Shown here: positions 9,146 to 18,290 of the stretch, in pieces
Layout of the letters: every line of letters begins with the position of its first letter
Numbering within the stretch: position 1 is the first letter of the stretch
Source of the DNA: Luteimonas panaciterrae
GTDB taxonomy: Bacteria; Pseudomonadota; Gammaproteobacteria; Xanthomonadales; Xanthomonadaceae
DNA length: 64,000 nt
NCBI RefSeq assembly: GCF_020511115.1
Contig: NZ_JAJAVH010000007.1
Coordinates: 124,001 to 188,000, forward strand
Direction: 5' to 3'
Made by a program: the position numbers and the translations under genes
Notes under the pieces: generated by a model
Database searches by the model: none
Told to the model about the DNA's origin: nothing
What the model saw: only the letters and a program-made list of their open reading frames with translations

Positions 9146-9150
9146 CCGGC

Positions 9151-9183
9151 AAAAGAAATGGCGGGGAGTGAACTCCCCGCCAT
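9151..9183 (-). terminator. Rho-independent terminator of ssb
   Basis: A 12-base perfect stem (9158-9169 with 9172-9183, core GGCGGGGAGT) is followed, in the minus-strand direction, by TTCTTTT. It lies just past the ssb stop. The plus-strand PepSY gene also ends here, but no T-run follows on that strand. Confidence 0.85.
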
Positions 9184-9217
9184 CGAGATCGGTACAAGGT
9201 TGGCCTAAGGCCGTGTC

Positions 9218-9688
9218 TCAGAACGGAATATCGTCGTCCGAGAAATCGTCCATCGGCGGCGCCGACTGCTGCGACGGTGCCGGACGGCGCTGCGGCGGCG
9301 CGGAATCCTGACGCTGCGGGCGCGACGGGCGTTCGCCGCCGCCGGCGGCGTCACCGCGGCCGCCCAGCATCTGCATCTCATCGGCGATGATGTCGGTGGA
9401 GTACTTCTCCACGCCATCCTGGCCGGTGTATTTGTCGTAGCGGATCGAGCCTTCCACGTACACCTGGCTGCCCTTGCGCAGGTATTCGCCGGCGATCTCG
9501 CCGAGCTTGCCGAAGAACACCACGCGATGCCATTCGGTGCGCTCCTGGGTGTTGCCGTCCTTGTCCTTGCGGACCGAGGTGGTGGCCAGGCTGATGCGGG
9601 TGATCGCCATGCCGCCCTGCGTGTATTTGACGTCGGGGTCGTTGCCGAGGTTGCCGACCAGAATGACTTTGTTGATGCCGCGGGCCAT
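9218..9688 (-). CDS. ssb: Single-stranded DNA-binding protein
   Basis: Predicted 156-residue SSB that coats single-stranded DNA in replication, repair and recombination. The start is the ATG giving MARGINKVILVGNLG, the standard bacterial SSB N-terminus; a longer in-frame extension to 9949 is antisense to ispB and looks spurious. The OB-fold covers about residues 1-110 (GNLGNDPDVKY, TEWHRVVFFGKLGEIAG, YVEGSIRYDKY). A Gly/Pro/Gln/Arg-rich linker leads to the acidic tail DDFSDDDIPF that recruits repair and replication partners. A TATAAT -10 element is visible at 9736-9731 and a strong terminator follows the gene. Length is normal for a gammaproteobacterial SSB. Confidence 0.97.
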   Translation of the reverse strand: MARGINKVILVGNLGNDPDVKYTQGGMAITRISLATTSVRKDKDGNTQERTEWHRVVFFGKLGEIAGEYLRKGSQVYVEGSIRYDKYTGQDGVEKYSTDIIADEMQMLGGRGDAAGGGERPSRPQRQDSAPPQRRPAPSQQSAPPMDDFSDDDIPF

Positions 9689-9730
9689 CGAAGTTCCTTG
9701 AATTTCGCCAGTACTGGCGAGCAGTCTGCA

Positions 9731-9736
9731 ATTATA
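9731..9736 (-). promoter_or_regulatory. -10 element (TATAAT) for ssb
   Basis: The minus strand reads TATAAT about 43 bases before the ssb ATG. No good -35 is seen at the ideal distance; TTCGGG at 9761-9756 is a poor match with a 19-base spacer. Confidence 0.5.
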
Positions 9737-9874
9737 AGCGTTCGCGGGGGAGAGGCCCGAACCCCGCCCTGGGGTCGGGAAATTCCCCATCGGAGCGGCC
9801 CCATCGAACAGGCTCCATTGAAAAAGCCCCCTGCGAGCGGGCCAGGCAGGCCGCATCCACGCAGCGCGGCTACG

Positions 9875-9880
9875 TATAAT
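9875..9880 (+). promoter_or_regulatory. -10 element (TATAAT) for ispB
   Basis: A consensus TATAAT lies 25 bases before the ispB ATG, implying a short leader. No clear -35 is present. The element mirrors the ssb -10 in this 217-base divergent gap. Confidence 0.5.
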
Positions 9881-9905
9881 TGCCACTTGCCCCACCGGAC
9901 CCCGC

Positions 9906-10901
9906 ATGCACGCCTCAGCAAGCCCGCGGCAGCTCGATCTCGCCGCCATTCAGGCCCTCGCCGCCGCCGACATGGCCGCGGTCGATGCGCTGATCCGCCG
10001 CCGCCTGGCTTCCGACGTGGTGCTGGTCAACCAGATCGGCGAGCACATCGTCGCCGCCGGCGGCAAGCGGTTGCGCCCGATGCTGCTGTTGCTGGCCGCG
10101 CGCTCGCTCGGCCACGGCGGCCCGGACGCGCATCAGCTGGCGGCGGTGATCGAGTTCATCCACACCGCGACCCTGCTGCACGACGACGTGGTCGACGAAT
10201 CCGACCTGCGCCGAGGCCGCAAGACCGCCAATGCCCTGTGGGGCAACGCGCCGAGCGTGCTGGTCGGCGATTTCCTGTACTCGCGCAGCTTCCAGCTGAT
10301 GGTGGAACTGGATCGCATCGAAGTCATGCGCATCCTCGCCGACACCACCAACTCCATCGCCGAGGGCGAAGTGCTGCAGCTGCTGCACGTGCGCAATCCC
10401 GACACGGACGAGACCGCCTACCTGCGCGTGATCGAGCGCAAGACCGCGGTGCTGTTCGCCGCCGCCACGCGCCTGGGCGCGCTGCTGGCCGGCGCCGACA
10501 CGGCCACACAGCAGCGTCTGCACGATTACGGGATAAATCTGGGCTACGCCTTCCAGATCGCCGATGATGTGCTCGACTACAGCGCCGACGAATCCGCACT
10601 CGGCAAGCATCTCGGCGACGACCTAGCCGAGGGCAAGGCGACACTGCCGCTGATCCATGCGATGGCGCATTCCGATGCCGCCACGCGCGCGCGTCTGCGC
10701 GAGATCGTCGAGAACGGTGACGTCGAGGCCTTGCCGGATGTCATCGCCGCGATCCAGGCGCAGGGTAGCCTGGACTACAGCCGTACTCGCGCGCACCAGT
10801 ACGCGCAAGCCGCGCAACGTGCGCTGGATGGATTGGCCGATAATGAAGCGCTTGCCGCCCTGCGCGGGCTGGCGCATTACGCCACCGCGCGCGATCACTG
10901 A
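9906..10901 (+). CDS. ispB: Octaprenyl/polyprenyl diphosphate synthase
   Basis: Predicted 331-residue trans-isoprenyl diphosphate synthase that extends farnesyl diphosphate with IPP units to the side chain of ubiquinone. The first aspartate-rich motif LLHDDVVDE is at about residues 91-99, followed by LRRGRKTANALWGN and VLVGDFLYSRSF; the second motif IADDVLDY is at about 218-225. The motif GGKRLRPMLL near 52 holds the diphosphate-binding arginine. The residues before the first motif are bulky but small enough for long-chain product. It is a stand-alone gene divergent from ssb and ends at a REP-like palindrome. Chain length (C40) is inferred from the group, not shown. Confidence 0.93.
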   Translation: MHASASPRQLDLAAIQALAAADMAAVDALIRRRLASDVVLVNQIGEHIVAAGGKRLRPMLLLLAARSLGHGGPDAHQLAAVIEFIHTATLLHDDVVDESDLRRGRKTANALWGNAPSVLVGDFLYSRSFQLMVELDRIEVMRILADTTNSIAEGEVLQLLHVRNPDTDETAYLRVIERKTAVLFAAATRLGALLAGADTATQQRLHDYGINLGYAFQIADDVLDYSADESALGKHLGDDLAEGKATLPLIHAMAHSDAATRARLREIVENGDVEALPDVIAAIQAQGSLDYSRTRAHQYAQAAQRALDGLADNEALAALRGLAHYATARDH

Positions 10902-10923
10902 TCGCTGTTGTTCAAGCGCTCGC

Positions 10924-10976
10924 CGGTCATTCCCGCCTCAGCGCGCTGACGGCGCGCTTCGGTGCGGGAATGACCG
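10924..10976. repeat. REP-like palindrome between convergent ispB and a hydrolase gene
   Basis: Perfect 13-base arms (CGGTCATTCCCGC / GCGGGAATGACCG) enclose a partly self-complementary 27-base centre (GCGCGC...GCGCGC). It shares the TCATTCC / GGAATGA core with 4600-4631 and 27596-27619. Confidence 0.82.
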
Positions 10977-10989
10977 ACATTGCGTGGGA

Positions 10990-11766
10990 TCAGTCTTCGC
11001 CGAACCGCTCTTCGAAGAAGTTGTCCATCATCTTGTAGGCGCGCTTGGCGGCACGCTCGTTGTACATGCAGCCCGGCTTGTTGGCAGTCTCGAGCGCGAA
11101 GCAGTGGACCGCGCCGCTGAAATTGACGAACTGCCAATCGGCGCCGGCGGCGGTCATTTCCTTTTCCAGGTCGGCAACGTAGGGCTGGGTGCTTTCGTCG
11201 TCGGCGCCGTTGAGGATCAGCAGCGGGGTCTTCACGGCCTCCGCCTTGGGACCATAGGCCCGCAACCCGCCGTGGAAGGTCACGATGCCCGCCAGCTGTG
11301 CGCCGCTGCGTGCCAGCTCGAGCACCGTCGCGCCGCCGAAGCAGTAGCCGAACGCACCGATCTTGCTGGCGTCGAGCGGCGCATTTCCGGCCTGGGCCTT
11401 CAATACTTCGACCGCCTGCGTGATGCGGGCGCGCAACGCCGGGATGTCGGCATAGAGTTTCTGGACCTGCGCCAAGGCGGCCTTGTCATTCTTGGGGCGC
11501 ACTTTCTTGCCGTACATGTCGACGACCAGGATCACGTAATCGTCGCCGGCGAGCTGCTTGGCCTTGTCGATGGCGGCGGAGGTCACGCCGTACCAGTCCG
11601 GCACCATCAGCAAACCGGGGCGCTGTTCCTTTGAAGCATCGTCGTAGACCAGGAACCCGCTGAAGGGCTGCTTGCCGACCTTCCATGCCACGGGCTTGGC
11701 CTGCATCGCGGCGAACGTCGGTACGGACAGCAGCAACAGAATCAAGGCGAGACAAATGCGACGCAT
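10990..11766 (-). CDS. Secreted dienelactone hydrolase family protein
   Basis: Predicted 258-residue alpha/beta hydrolase with a signal peptide (residues 1-19, ending TFAA), so it is probably periplasmic or outer-membrane-associated. The nucleophile elbow is GYCFGG with cysteine near residue 141, as in dienelactone hydrolases. The acid is expected in NGADDES (about 184) and the histidine in GAVHCFAL (about 218), completing a Cys-Asp-His triad. Further support is PGLLMVPDWYGV near the N-terminus and the C-terminal helix with AYKMMDNFFEERF. Exported DLH-family proteins are common in Xanthomonadales, and their natural substrates are not settled. The gene is monocistronic and converges with ispB. 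Confidence 0.85.
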   Translation of the reverse strand: MRRICLALILLLLSVPTFAAMQAKPVAWKVGKQPFSGFLVYDDASKEQRPGLLMVPDWYGVTSAAIDKAKQLAGDDYVILVVDMYGKKVRPKNDKAALAQVQKLYADIPALRARITQAVEVLKAQAGNAPLDASKIGAFGYCFGGATVLELARSGAQLAGIVTFHGGLRAYGPKAEAVKTPLLILNGADDESTQPYVADLEKEMTAAGADWQFVNFSGAVHCFALETANKPGCMYNERAAKRAYKMMDNFFEERFGED

Positions 11767-11913
11767 GATGATCTCCCAGCTAGAAAGAATTTCCCGAATT
11801 GGAATATCCGCCGCGAGGCGGGGCGCAGATTGTAGGCCCGCCGCGGCGCCATTGCCGTGACGAAAACAGTGTTCCGGGCGGAACGCGACAGTGACTCGAT
11901 CGGAATGCCGGCG

Positions 11914-13299
11914 TTACGGCGCGATGCCCAGCCCTGGGATCGCCGTGATCGCATCCGGCGAGAACCCCGCCAGCTGCGCGAAATGCCGGCCGCGCTCGGT
12001 GTAGTCGCGATAGGCACCGAAGCTCGGCGCGCCCGGCGACATCAGGACCACGCCCTCGCCCGCCAGCGCCTGCCGCGCCAGTGCGACGGCTTCGCTCAGA
12101 TCTCCGGCCTCACGTAGGACGAAACCTCCCTCACGCGCCAGGCCTTCGAGCAAGGCATGGATGCGCCCGCCGTTCTGCCCCATCGTAATGATCGCGACCG
12201 GAGCCTGCGTCCGCATTGCTTTGGCGAAGTCCGACCAGTCGAGGCCGCGATCATGGCCACCGACGAGCAAGGCCACGCGCCGACCTCGGAAAACATCGAG
12301 CGCGGCCAGACTGGCATGCGGTGTGGTACTGATCGAATCGTTGACGTAGGTGATGCCCTCGCGCGTGCCGATCGTCTGCAGGCGATGCGGCAGCGGCCGG
12401 AACGAAGCCGCATGCGGCGCAAGCGCCGCGGCATCGAGGCCGAGCGCTTCGATCGCCGTGAGCACGGCGCAGAGATTGCCGCGATTGTGGCGGCCCGGTA
12501 GCGGAATCAAGGCGGTGTCGAAGATTTCGTCGTCGCCACGGCATAGCACGTCACCACGCAGATGCCAGCCGTCCTCGCGCCCGAACCAGCGCACTCCCGA
12601 ATCCGGCAGCGTCAACGCGGCAAGACGACGGTCGACGGCATTGAGCACGGCGATGCGCGGCTTCGCTTCGGTGAGCAAGGCGAGCTTGTCGTCGACGTAG
12701 CGCTGTTCGCTGCCGTGCCAATCCAAGTGCTCAGGAAAGATATTGGTGACGACAGCGATGTGCGGCCGAACACCGGCACCCGCGACATCACGCGTCTGAT
12801 AACTCGACAGTTCGATTGCCCAGAACTCAGCTTCGGCATCGAGCAGTTCCAGCAGCGGCAGCCCGATGTTGCCGCACAACGCCGTGCGATGGCCGCCCGC
12901 GCGCAGCAGATGCGCCAGCAGCGCAGTCGTGGTGCTCTTGCCCTTGGTACCGGTCACGCAGACGGCGCGCGCATCGGGGCGCTCGGCGAACCACAGCGCG
13001 GTGCCGCCGACGAAGCGCGTGCCCTCGTGCATGGCGACCATCGCCTCGGGCCGGTAGGGACTGATGCCGGGCGATTTGACGACGACATCGAACGCGGACA
13101 GACGCCCCGCGCTGGCTTCGGTTTCGACCGAGAGTGCCGTATCGCCGATGCCTCGCGCATCGGCGGCCTCTTCGGCGCTGCAGAACAGCGTCAGCGGCAA
13201 TCCGGGCAGCCGCGCGCGGATCGCGTGGTAGGCCGCGCGGCCTTCGCGGCCCCAGCCCCACAGCGCGACTCGCTTGTCCTCAAGCTGTGAAATTCGCAC
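11914..13299 (-). CDS. murD2: UDP-MurNAc-L-Ala--L-Glu ligase
   Basis: Predicted 461-residue Mur ligase. In Xanthomonas, MurD2 adds L-glutamate (not D-glutamate) to UDP-MurNAc-L-Ala, and MurL then inverts the glutamate. The N-terminal [14 protein letters not shown] segment is the MurD-like Rossmann start, the ATP P-loop GTKGKSTT is at about 114-121, and [16 protein letters not shown] and [10 protein letters not shown] are Mur ligase signatures. The GTG at 13299 is preferred: GGGGAC lies a suitable distance upstream and the protein then begins with the family-like [17 protein letters not shown]. The ATG at 13341 would add 14 residues and has no ribosome site. It overlaps murL by 20 bases. Presence of murL next door favours the L-Glu specificity over an ordinary MurD. 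Confidence 0.88.
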   Translation of the reverse strand: MRISQLEDKRVALWGWGREGRAAYHAIRARLPGLPLTLFCSAEEAADARGIGDTALSVETEASAGRLSAFDVVVKSPGISPYRPEAMVAMHEGTRFVGGTALWFAERPDARAVCVTGTKGKSTTTALLAHLLRAGGHRTALCGNIGLPLLELLDAEAEFWAIELSSYQTRDVAGAGVRPHIAVVTNIFPEHLDWHGSEQRYVDDKLALLTEAKPRIAVLNAVDRRLAALTLPDSGVRWFGREDGWHLRGDVLCRGDDEIFDTALIPLPGRHNRGNLCAVLTAIEALGLDAAALAPHAASFRPLPHRLQTIGTREGITYVNDSISTTPHASLAALDVFRGRRVALLVGGHDRGLDWSDFAKAMRTQAPVAIITMGQNGGRIHALLEGLAREGGFVLREAGDLSEAVALARQALAGEGVVLMSPGAPSFGAYRDYTERGRHFAQLAGFSPDAITAIPGLGIAP

Positions 13300-14647
13300 G
13301 CAACTGTCCCCACAACGCGGGCGGGATGCGATGTTCTTCATCGATCGTCAACAGCGGCTCGATGGCGAACTCCGTGGCGTCGAGTTGCGGCCGGATTTCC
13401 CGGTTGAACCGCTCGACCACCACATCCTCGCGCCACTCCGGCCGCTCCGCCAGCGCCGCCATCGCGGCGCGCGATTCGCGGCCTTCGCCTACGCATTCGA
13501 ACGGCTTGTGATCGCGGTACTCGAGCAATGCGTCATACCCAGGAATCTGCGCCGCATCATCGAGCAGATTGCGGCCGAAGATGCCCACCAATCGCGGCTT
13601 GGGCATGAACGGCGCCAATGCCAGGAACACGAAATGGCATTTCGGGCAGACCCCGCACCAGCGACTGGTCGGACGCTCGCCGAGCAGGTGGAAATTGCGG
13701 TTGCAACTGGAAAAGTGCGCGTCGTAGCGATCGGTCTTGGCGAATTGCCGCGCCACGGCCAGCTCGCTCAGCGGTCGCAACAGCGAGTAGTAATGCAGAT
13801 CGGCGGCGATGCGGCGCTGCACTTCCTCACCGAATGCACGCTCGCAGGCCCAGCCCTTGGACCACTGATGGTTCACCTCGCCCGTGCCTTCGATCAGGCT
13901 GCCGTAGCTAGCCGAACGTTCGTTGGAGAACACGACCTGATCGACACCGAGCAACACGGCGGCGAACACCATGATCGCGGAATTCAGCACCGTCACCGGG
14001 ATGTGACCGTTCCAGGCGCCCTGGCGGTTGAACTCGAACAGTTCCGGCGCGAGCTGGCGGCCGAGATTGAGCGTGGGCAACTCGGTGCGCTCGGCGCAGG
14101 CCTTGATGAGTTGCGAACCACCGATCCAGGTGACCGTCTGTTCGACACCGATCGAGCGCAGGGCTTCGATCGAGACCAGCGAATCTTTGCCTCCGCCGAT
14201 CGCGACCAGCGCATGCTTGCGCAGGCCCAACGCGGGCGCGGCTTCATCGGTCGAAAGCGCCTGCTCGACCGGGAATTTGATGCGGCCGTGCAGATTCAGC
14301 CCATTGCGATAGGCGAATTCGCCGAGGCCGTTGACGTAGATCTCTTCCAGCAGCGCCGCCGTGCCCGCATCGATGCCATACGACTCGATGCGGATGTCCT
14401 CGGGTACACCCGCCTTGTAGTAGCTCACGCCGGCAATCAGGTGCAACAAACGTAGCGCCTGCTCGACGGCGCGCGCGCGCGCGTCGTCGAGCACGAACGG
14501 TGCGCCAGGAATCGTCACCGTCTCGATCAGCTCCGGCCCCTCGTCGAAGGCATACACGAGCTGCCCGACGCCAGTTTCGGCATCGAACGCGCAGCGCACG
14601 AAGCGGAATACGCGAACGGCATCGCGATCAAACTGCCAAGCACTCAT
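13280..14647 (-). CDS. murL: UDP-MurNAc-L-Ala-L-Glu epimerase
   Basis: Predicted 455-residue MurL, which converts UDP-MurNAc-L-Ala-L-Glu to the D-Glu epimer in an ATP-dependent reaction and so replaces glutamate racemase for peptidoglycan synthesis. A nucleotide-binding loop with [12 protein letters not shown] at about 148-159 and a cysteine cluster CGVCPKCHF near 332 are visible, with SFSNERS-like and GACNRNF-like family segments (here [12 protein letters not shown] and [11 protein letters not shown]). It lies between lysAC and murD2, overlapping lysAC by 4 bases (TCAT on the plus strand) and murD2 by 20. This arrangement with MurD2 is known from Xanthomonas oryzae. The assignment rests on recognition of the family plus the strong context. 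Confidence 0.88.
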   Translation of the reverse strand: MSAWQFDRDAVRVFRFVRCAFDAETGVGQLVYAFDEGPELIETVTIPGAPFVLDDARARAVEQALRLLHLIAGVSYYKAGVPEDIRIESYGIDAGTAALLEEIYVNGLGEFAYRNGLNLHGRIKFPVEQALSTDEAAPALGLRKHALVAIGGGKDSLVSIEALRSIGVEQTVTWIGGSQLIKACAERTELPTLNLGRQLAPELFEFNRQGAWNGHIPVTVLNSAIMVFAAVLLGVDQVVFSNERSASYGSLIEGTGEVNHQWSKGWACERAFGEEVQRRIAADLHYYSLLRPLSELAVARQFAKTDRYDAHFSSCNRNFHLLGERPTSRWCGVCPKCHFVFLALAPFMPKPRLVGIFGRNLLDDAAQIPGYDALLEYRDHKPFECVGEGRESRAAMAALAERPEWREDVVVERFNREIRPQLDATEFAIEPLLTIDEEHRIPPALWGQLRANFTA

Positions 14648-17292
14648 GCGATGACATCCTCTGCCGGCAACGCGCGCAGGTTGTAGGTATTGGACATGAC
14701 GAAACCGTAGGCCCCGGCATCGGCGACGAGCACGATATCGCCTTCTTGCGTCTCCGCGGGCAGCGGGCGCTGCACGCCGAGCACGTCGCTGGATTCGCAG
14801 ATCGGGCCGACCACGTCGAACAGCTTGTGCGTGTCGGCCGGCTCGGCAAGACGCGTGAGGTTGTGAACACCATGATACGCGTCATACAGCGCGGGCCGCA
14901 TCAGCGTGTGCATGCCGGCATCGAGACCGACGCGGCGCACGCCCTGCTTCTCCACCACCTGCGTGACGCGCGCCAGCAGTACACCGCATTCGGCGACGAG
15001 GTAGCGCCCGGGCTCGATCGCGAGCTTGTAGCGCGGATAGGCCGCCTTGATTTCGGCCAGGCCCACCGCCCAGGCATCGAGATCGAAGGGCTCGGCATCC
15101 GGCTTGTAGGGAATCGGCAGACCGCCGCCGATGTCGATCGTGTCGACGGTGCCGACGCTGTCGGCGAAACCGGCCAGTTCGGCGTACACGTCGCGCCAGT
15201 GCGCCGGCGAATCGATACCGCTGCCGAGATGTGCATGGATGCCGGTGATGCGCACGTCGAGCTTGCGCGCCGCCTCGACGAAATCATCGAACGCGGACAG
15301 CGGCAGACCGAACTTCGAGGCCGTGCCACCGGTGACCACCTTGGCATGGTGGCCATCACCGCGCCCCAGATCGATACGCAGCCACAGATTGCGGCCACGG
15401 AACGTGTCCGGCCAGTTGCGCAACGCTTCGATGTTGTCGAGCGTAACGATGATGCCACGCGCGAAAGCCGCGTCGTATTCGGCACGCGGTGCGAAGCTCG
15501 GCGTGAACAGCACGCGCGCGGGATCGAGGTCGGGCAGCACGGTGAAAACGTGCTCGAACTCGCCGCGCGACACGCATTCCAGGCCGAAGCCTTCCGCCAC
15601 CAGCGCGCGCAGCAGTTCCGGCCGTGCATTCGCCTTGACGGCGAAGAAGCGGCGGTCGATCGCGGCGACCGCGTTCAAGGCCGCCGCACGCGCGCGCAGC
15701 GTCGGCAGATGGTAAACGTAACCCGGCGTACCGGCTTCGGCGCATGCGAGCAGACGCTCACGCTCGCCCTGCCACCACTGCGGCGCACGCTGCGGCTTGC
15801 CGTGCGCGATCTCGCGCCAGCTGGGGCCGAACACGCTGGCGTCCTGCACCGGCATCGCGCCGCTTTCGATCAATTCGGCGTGCAGTTCCGGCAACAGGCC
15901 GTCGGCATCGGCTTCGTCGATGACGAAGGTGAGGTTGAGATCGTTCGACGACTGCGAGATCAGATGCACGCGCTCGCGTCCGAACGTGGCCCAGATGTCG
16001 GAAAGCTTGTGCAGCAGCGAGCGCATGCCGCGCCCCACCAGCGTGATCGCCGCGCACGGCGCGATCACCTTCACCCGGCAGAATTCGGCCAGATCGTCGG
16101 ACAGGCGCGCCAGCACATCGGTGCTGACCAGGTTCTCGCTGGGATCGAGCGAGACGGTGACGTTGGTTTCCGAGGAGCCGATCAGGTCGACCGACAAGCC
16201 GTGACGCTTGAAGCGCTCGAACACGTCGGCGAGGAAGCCGACCTGCTGCCACATGCCGACGGTTTCCATTGAAACCAGCACGATGCCGTTGCGGCGGCTG
16301 ATCGCCTTCACACCCGGCACGGTGACGGCGCCGCCGTCGATGCTGGTGCCGGGAAGATCGGGGCGCTCGGTGTCGAGGATCGCCATCGGCACCTGGCCAT
16401 CGCGGCAAGGCTTGATCGAGCGCGGATGCAGCACCTTGGCGCCGGTGGTGGCGATTTCCTGCGCCTCGGCATAGTCGAGGCGGGTGAGCAGGCGCGCATC
16501 CGGCACTTCGCGCGGGTTGGCGCTGAACATGCCGGGCACGTCGGTCCAGATTTCCACGCGCTGCGCGCCGAGCAGTGCGCCGAAATACGCGGCGGAGGTA
16601 TCGGAGCCGCCGCGACCGAGGATCGCGGTACCACCATCGCCATGCCGTGCGATGAAGCCCTGCGTGAGCAGCAGCCGCGTCGGCTGCGCGGCGAAGCGTT
16701 CCCGCCACGCGGCGTCGGCCTCGCGCTTGCAGTTCACCGACAGGCGGCCGGCCCAGTCGCTCTGGTTCGGCAACGCCACGGCGTCGAGCCACTCGCGCGC
16801 GTCGCACCAGCCGAAATCCAGGCCCTGCGCGTGGAGATAGGCGGTGCCCAGCGTCGAGGAGAGCAATTCGCCCTGCCCCAGCACTTCCGCCTGCCAGTCG
16901 AGCGGGCGCGATGTCGCGCGCGGATCGTCGAGCAGCGCCTGCAACGCGGACAGTCGCGTGCCGAGCGCGGCGTCGGCATCGAGTTCGAGTTCGCTCGCGA
17001 AGCCGCGATGACGCTCGATCAGCGCCGCCACGCGCGCGGCACTGTCGGCAGCGCCGTCGGCGATCGCCGTCAACTCGTTCGTCACACCGGACAACGCCGA
17101 CACCACCACCAGCACGCGCGCATCCCTGTCGTCGGCCCGCTGTTTCGCCAGGCGTCCTATCGTGTCCCAGCGATGGCGACGCGACACCGAAGTGCCGCCG
17201 AACTTGAGCACGATCCAGCGATCGGCCAAGTGGGAAGTCCGCACAGGGATGTGCGGGCTCTTGCGAGTGACTCGCATGTCGGATGTGGGCAT
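14644..17292 (-). CDS. lysAC: Bifunctional aspartate kinase / diaminopimelate decarboxylase
   Basis: Predicted 882-residue fusion of LysC and LysA. The N-terminal kinase phosphorylates aspartate at the head of the aspartate-family pathway (KFGGTSV at about 30-36, GRGGSDTSA near 225). ACT regulatory repeats follow at roughly 330-480. The C-terminal half is a PLP-dependent meso-DAP decarboxylase that makes lysine: the PLP lysine is in FFAVKAN (about 547-553), HAHLGSGI is the phosphate loop region, and CESSDVLG near 834 holds the catalytic cysteine. Such fusions are characteristic of Xanthomonadaceae. The ATG at 17292 is kept; an alternative ATG at 17277 is equally unsupported by a ribosome site. 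First gene of the lysAC-murL-murD2 operon. Confidence 0.93.
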   Translation of the reverse strand: MPTSDMRVTRKSPHIPVRTSHLADRWIVLKFGGTSVSRRHRWDTIGRLAKQRADDRDARVLVVVSALSGVTNELTAIADGAADSAARVAALIERHRGFASELELDADAALGTRLSALQALLDDPRATSRPLDWQAEVLGQGELLSSTLGTAYLHAQGLDFGWCDAREWLDAVALPNQSDWAGRLSVNCKREADAAWRERFAAQPTRLLLTQGFIARHGDGGTAILGRGGSDTSAAYFGALLGAQRVEIWTDVPGMFSANPREVPDARLLTRLDYAEAQEIATTGAKVLHPRSIKPCRDGQVPMAILDTERPDLPGTSIDGGAVTVPGVKAISRRNGIVLVSMETVGMWQQVGFLADVFERFKRHGLSVDLIGSSETNVTVSLDPSENLVSTDVLARLSDDLAEFCRVKVIAPCAAITLVGRGMRSLLHKLSDIWATFGRERVHLISQSSNDLNLTFVIDEADADGLLPELHAELIESGAMPVQDASVFGPSWREIAHGKPQRAPQWWQGERERLLACAEAGTPGYVYHLPTLRARAAALNAVAAIDRRFFAVKANARPELLRALVAEGFGLECVSRGEFEHVFTVLPDLDPARVLFTPSFAPRAEYDAAFARGIIVTLDNIEALRNWPDTFRGRNLWLRIDLGRGDGHHAKVVTGGTASKFGLPLSAFDDFVEAARKLDVRITGIHAHLGSGIDSPAHWRDVYAELAGFADSVGTVDTIDIGGGLPIPYKPDAEPFDLDAWAVGLAEIKAAYPRYKLAIEPGRYLVAECGVLLARVTQVVEKQGVRRVGLDAGMHTLMRPALYDAYHGVHNLTRLAEPADTHKLFDVVGPICESSDVLGVQRPLPAETQEGDIVLVADAGAYGFVMSNTYNLRALPAEDVIA

Positions 17293-17310
17293 TGATGAGG
17301 GGGAGTTGAG

Positions 17311-17358
17311 TAGAATCGGAATTCGCGCCCGGCGTCCGGATGCGAATTCCGGATTCTA
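17311..17358. promoter_or_regulatory. Long near-perfect inverted repeat in the lysAC/phzF divergent gap
   Basis: TAGAATC-GGAATTCGC (17311-17326) faces GCGAATTCCGGATTCTA (17342-17358), with one unpaired C and a 15-base GC-rich centre. It fills most of the 84-base gap between two divergent genes. It could be an operator for a dimeric regulator, or a hairpin in either transcript. The regulator is unknown. Confidence 0.6.
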
Positions 17359-17376
17359 ATCGAAGGTACGACCGTC

Positions 17377-18261
17377 ATGACCCGCCGCCGCTACCTTCAG
17401 CTCGACGTTTTCGCCAACCGTCCCGGCGCCGGCAACCCGCTGGCGGTGGTCCTCGACGCGGAAGGGCTGGACGATGCCACGATGCAAGCCATCGCGCGCT
17501 GGACGCGGCTGCCGGAAACCACCTTCGTGCTGCCGCCGGCATCGGCGGACGCGGACTACCGCCTGCGCATCTTCAGCCCACGTCGCGAGGTGCCGTTCGC
17601 GGGCCATCCGAGCGTCGGCACCGCGCATGCGGTGCTGGAGGCCGGGCTGGCGACGCCCAAGGACGGCCTGCTGGTCCAGGACGGCATCGCCGGCAAGCTG
17701 CCGCTGCGCGTGGAAGGCACCGGCTCGCGCCGCACCATCGCCGTGCGCACGCCGCGCGCGCAGATCGGCGAGATCGCCTCCGCGACCGATCCGCGCCTGC
17801 GCGAAGCGCTGCAAGGGCTGTCGCTTGGCGCGCTGCCGCCGGTGCTGATGAACGGCGGACGCCGCTGGTGGCTGGTGGAACTCGCCGACGAAGCCGCGTT
17901 GCGCGGCGCGACGCCCGACTGGACCGCGATCGGCGAGCTCGCCAACGACACCGAGAGCATGGGGCTGTGCGTCTTCGCGCGCAGCCAGGACCCGGTCTAC
18001 TACCTGGCGGTCCGGGCCTGGGTCGGCGCGCCGTCGCAGTTCGAGGATGCCGCCTCCGGCGCCGCCAACGCCACACTGGCGGCGTGGCTGGCCTCGCAGA
18101 ACGCCCTGCCCGGCAGCAGCGGGCATTACCGCATCAGCCAGGGCCGCGAGGTCGGGCACGATGCGATCATCGAGTTGCGCGTCGACGATCAGGGCGATGT
18201 GTGGTCCGGCGGACGCGTGGTGACGGTGGTTCGAGGCGATCTGGACTGGATCGGCAACTGA
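17377..18261 (+). CDS. PhzF-family isomerase-like protein
   Basis: Predicted 294-residue member of the PhzF/DAP-epimerase-like fold. Known enzymes of the family are isomerases acting by general acid/base chemistry; the active-site glutamate is expected at LPETTFV (about residue 46), which is present. Other family signatures are QLDVFANRPGAGNPLAVV at the start, PFAGHPSVGTAH near 73-84 and the C-terminal EDAASGAANATLAAW. No phenazine genes are nearby, so the substrate is unknown and phenazine synthesis should not be inferred. It is divergent from lysAC and followed 29 bases later by a small secreted protein gene that is probably co-transcribed. A second, only moderately similar PhzF-family gene lies at 50596. 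Confidence 0.85.
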   Translation: MTRRRYLQLDVFANRPGAGNPLAVVLDAEGLDDATMQAIARWTRLPETTFVLPPASADADYRLRIFSPRREVPFAGHPSVGTAHAVLEAGLATPKDGLLVQDGIAGKLPLRVEGTGSRRTIAVRTPRAQIGEIASATDPRLREALQGLSLGALPPVLMNGGRRWWLVELADEAALRGATPDWTAIGELANDTESMGLCVFARSQDPVYYLAVRAWVGAPSQFEDAASGAANATLAAWLASQNALPGSSGHYRISQGREVGHDAIIELRVDDQGDVWSGGRVVTVVRGDLDWIGN

Positions 18262-18290
18262 ATCGACAAAAACGGAAGGAAGGAAATCTC

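Noticed and set aside
13274-17295. Very long open frames on the plus strand opposite murL and lysAC (for example 14500-16272)
   Set aside because: High G+C leaves few stops on the opposite strand. The translations are Arg/Gln/His-rich with no family signature, whereas the minus strand encodes complete known enzymes.
17377-18261. Phenazine biosynthesis suggested by the PhzF family
   Set aside because: No other phenazine gene is present. PhzF-like proteins are common in bacteria that do not make phenazines.
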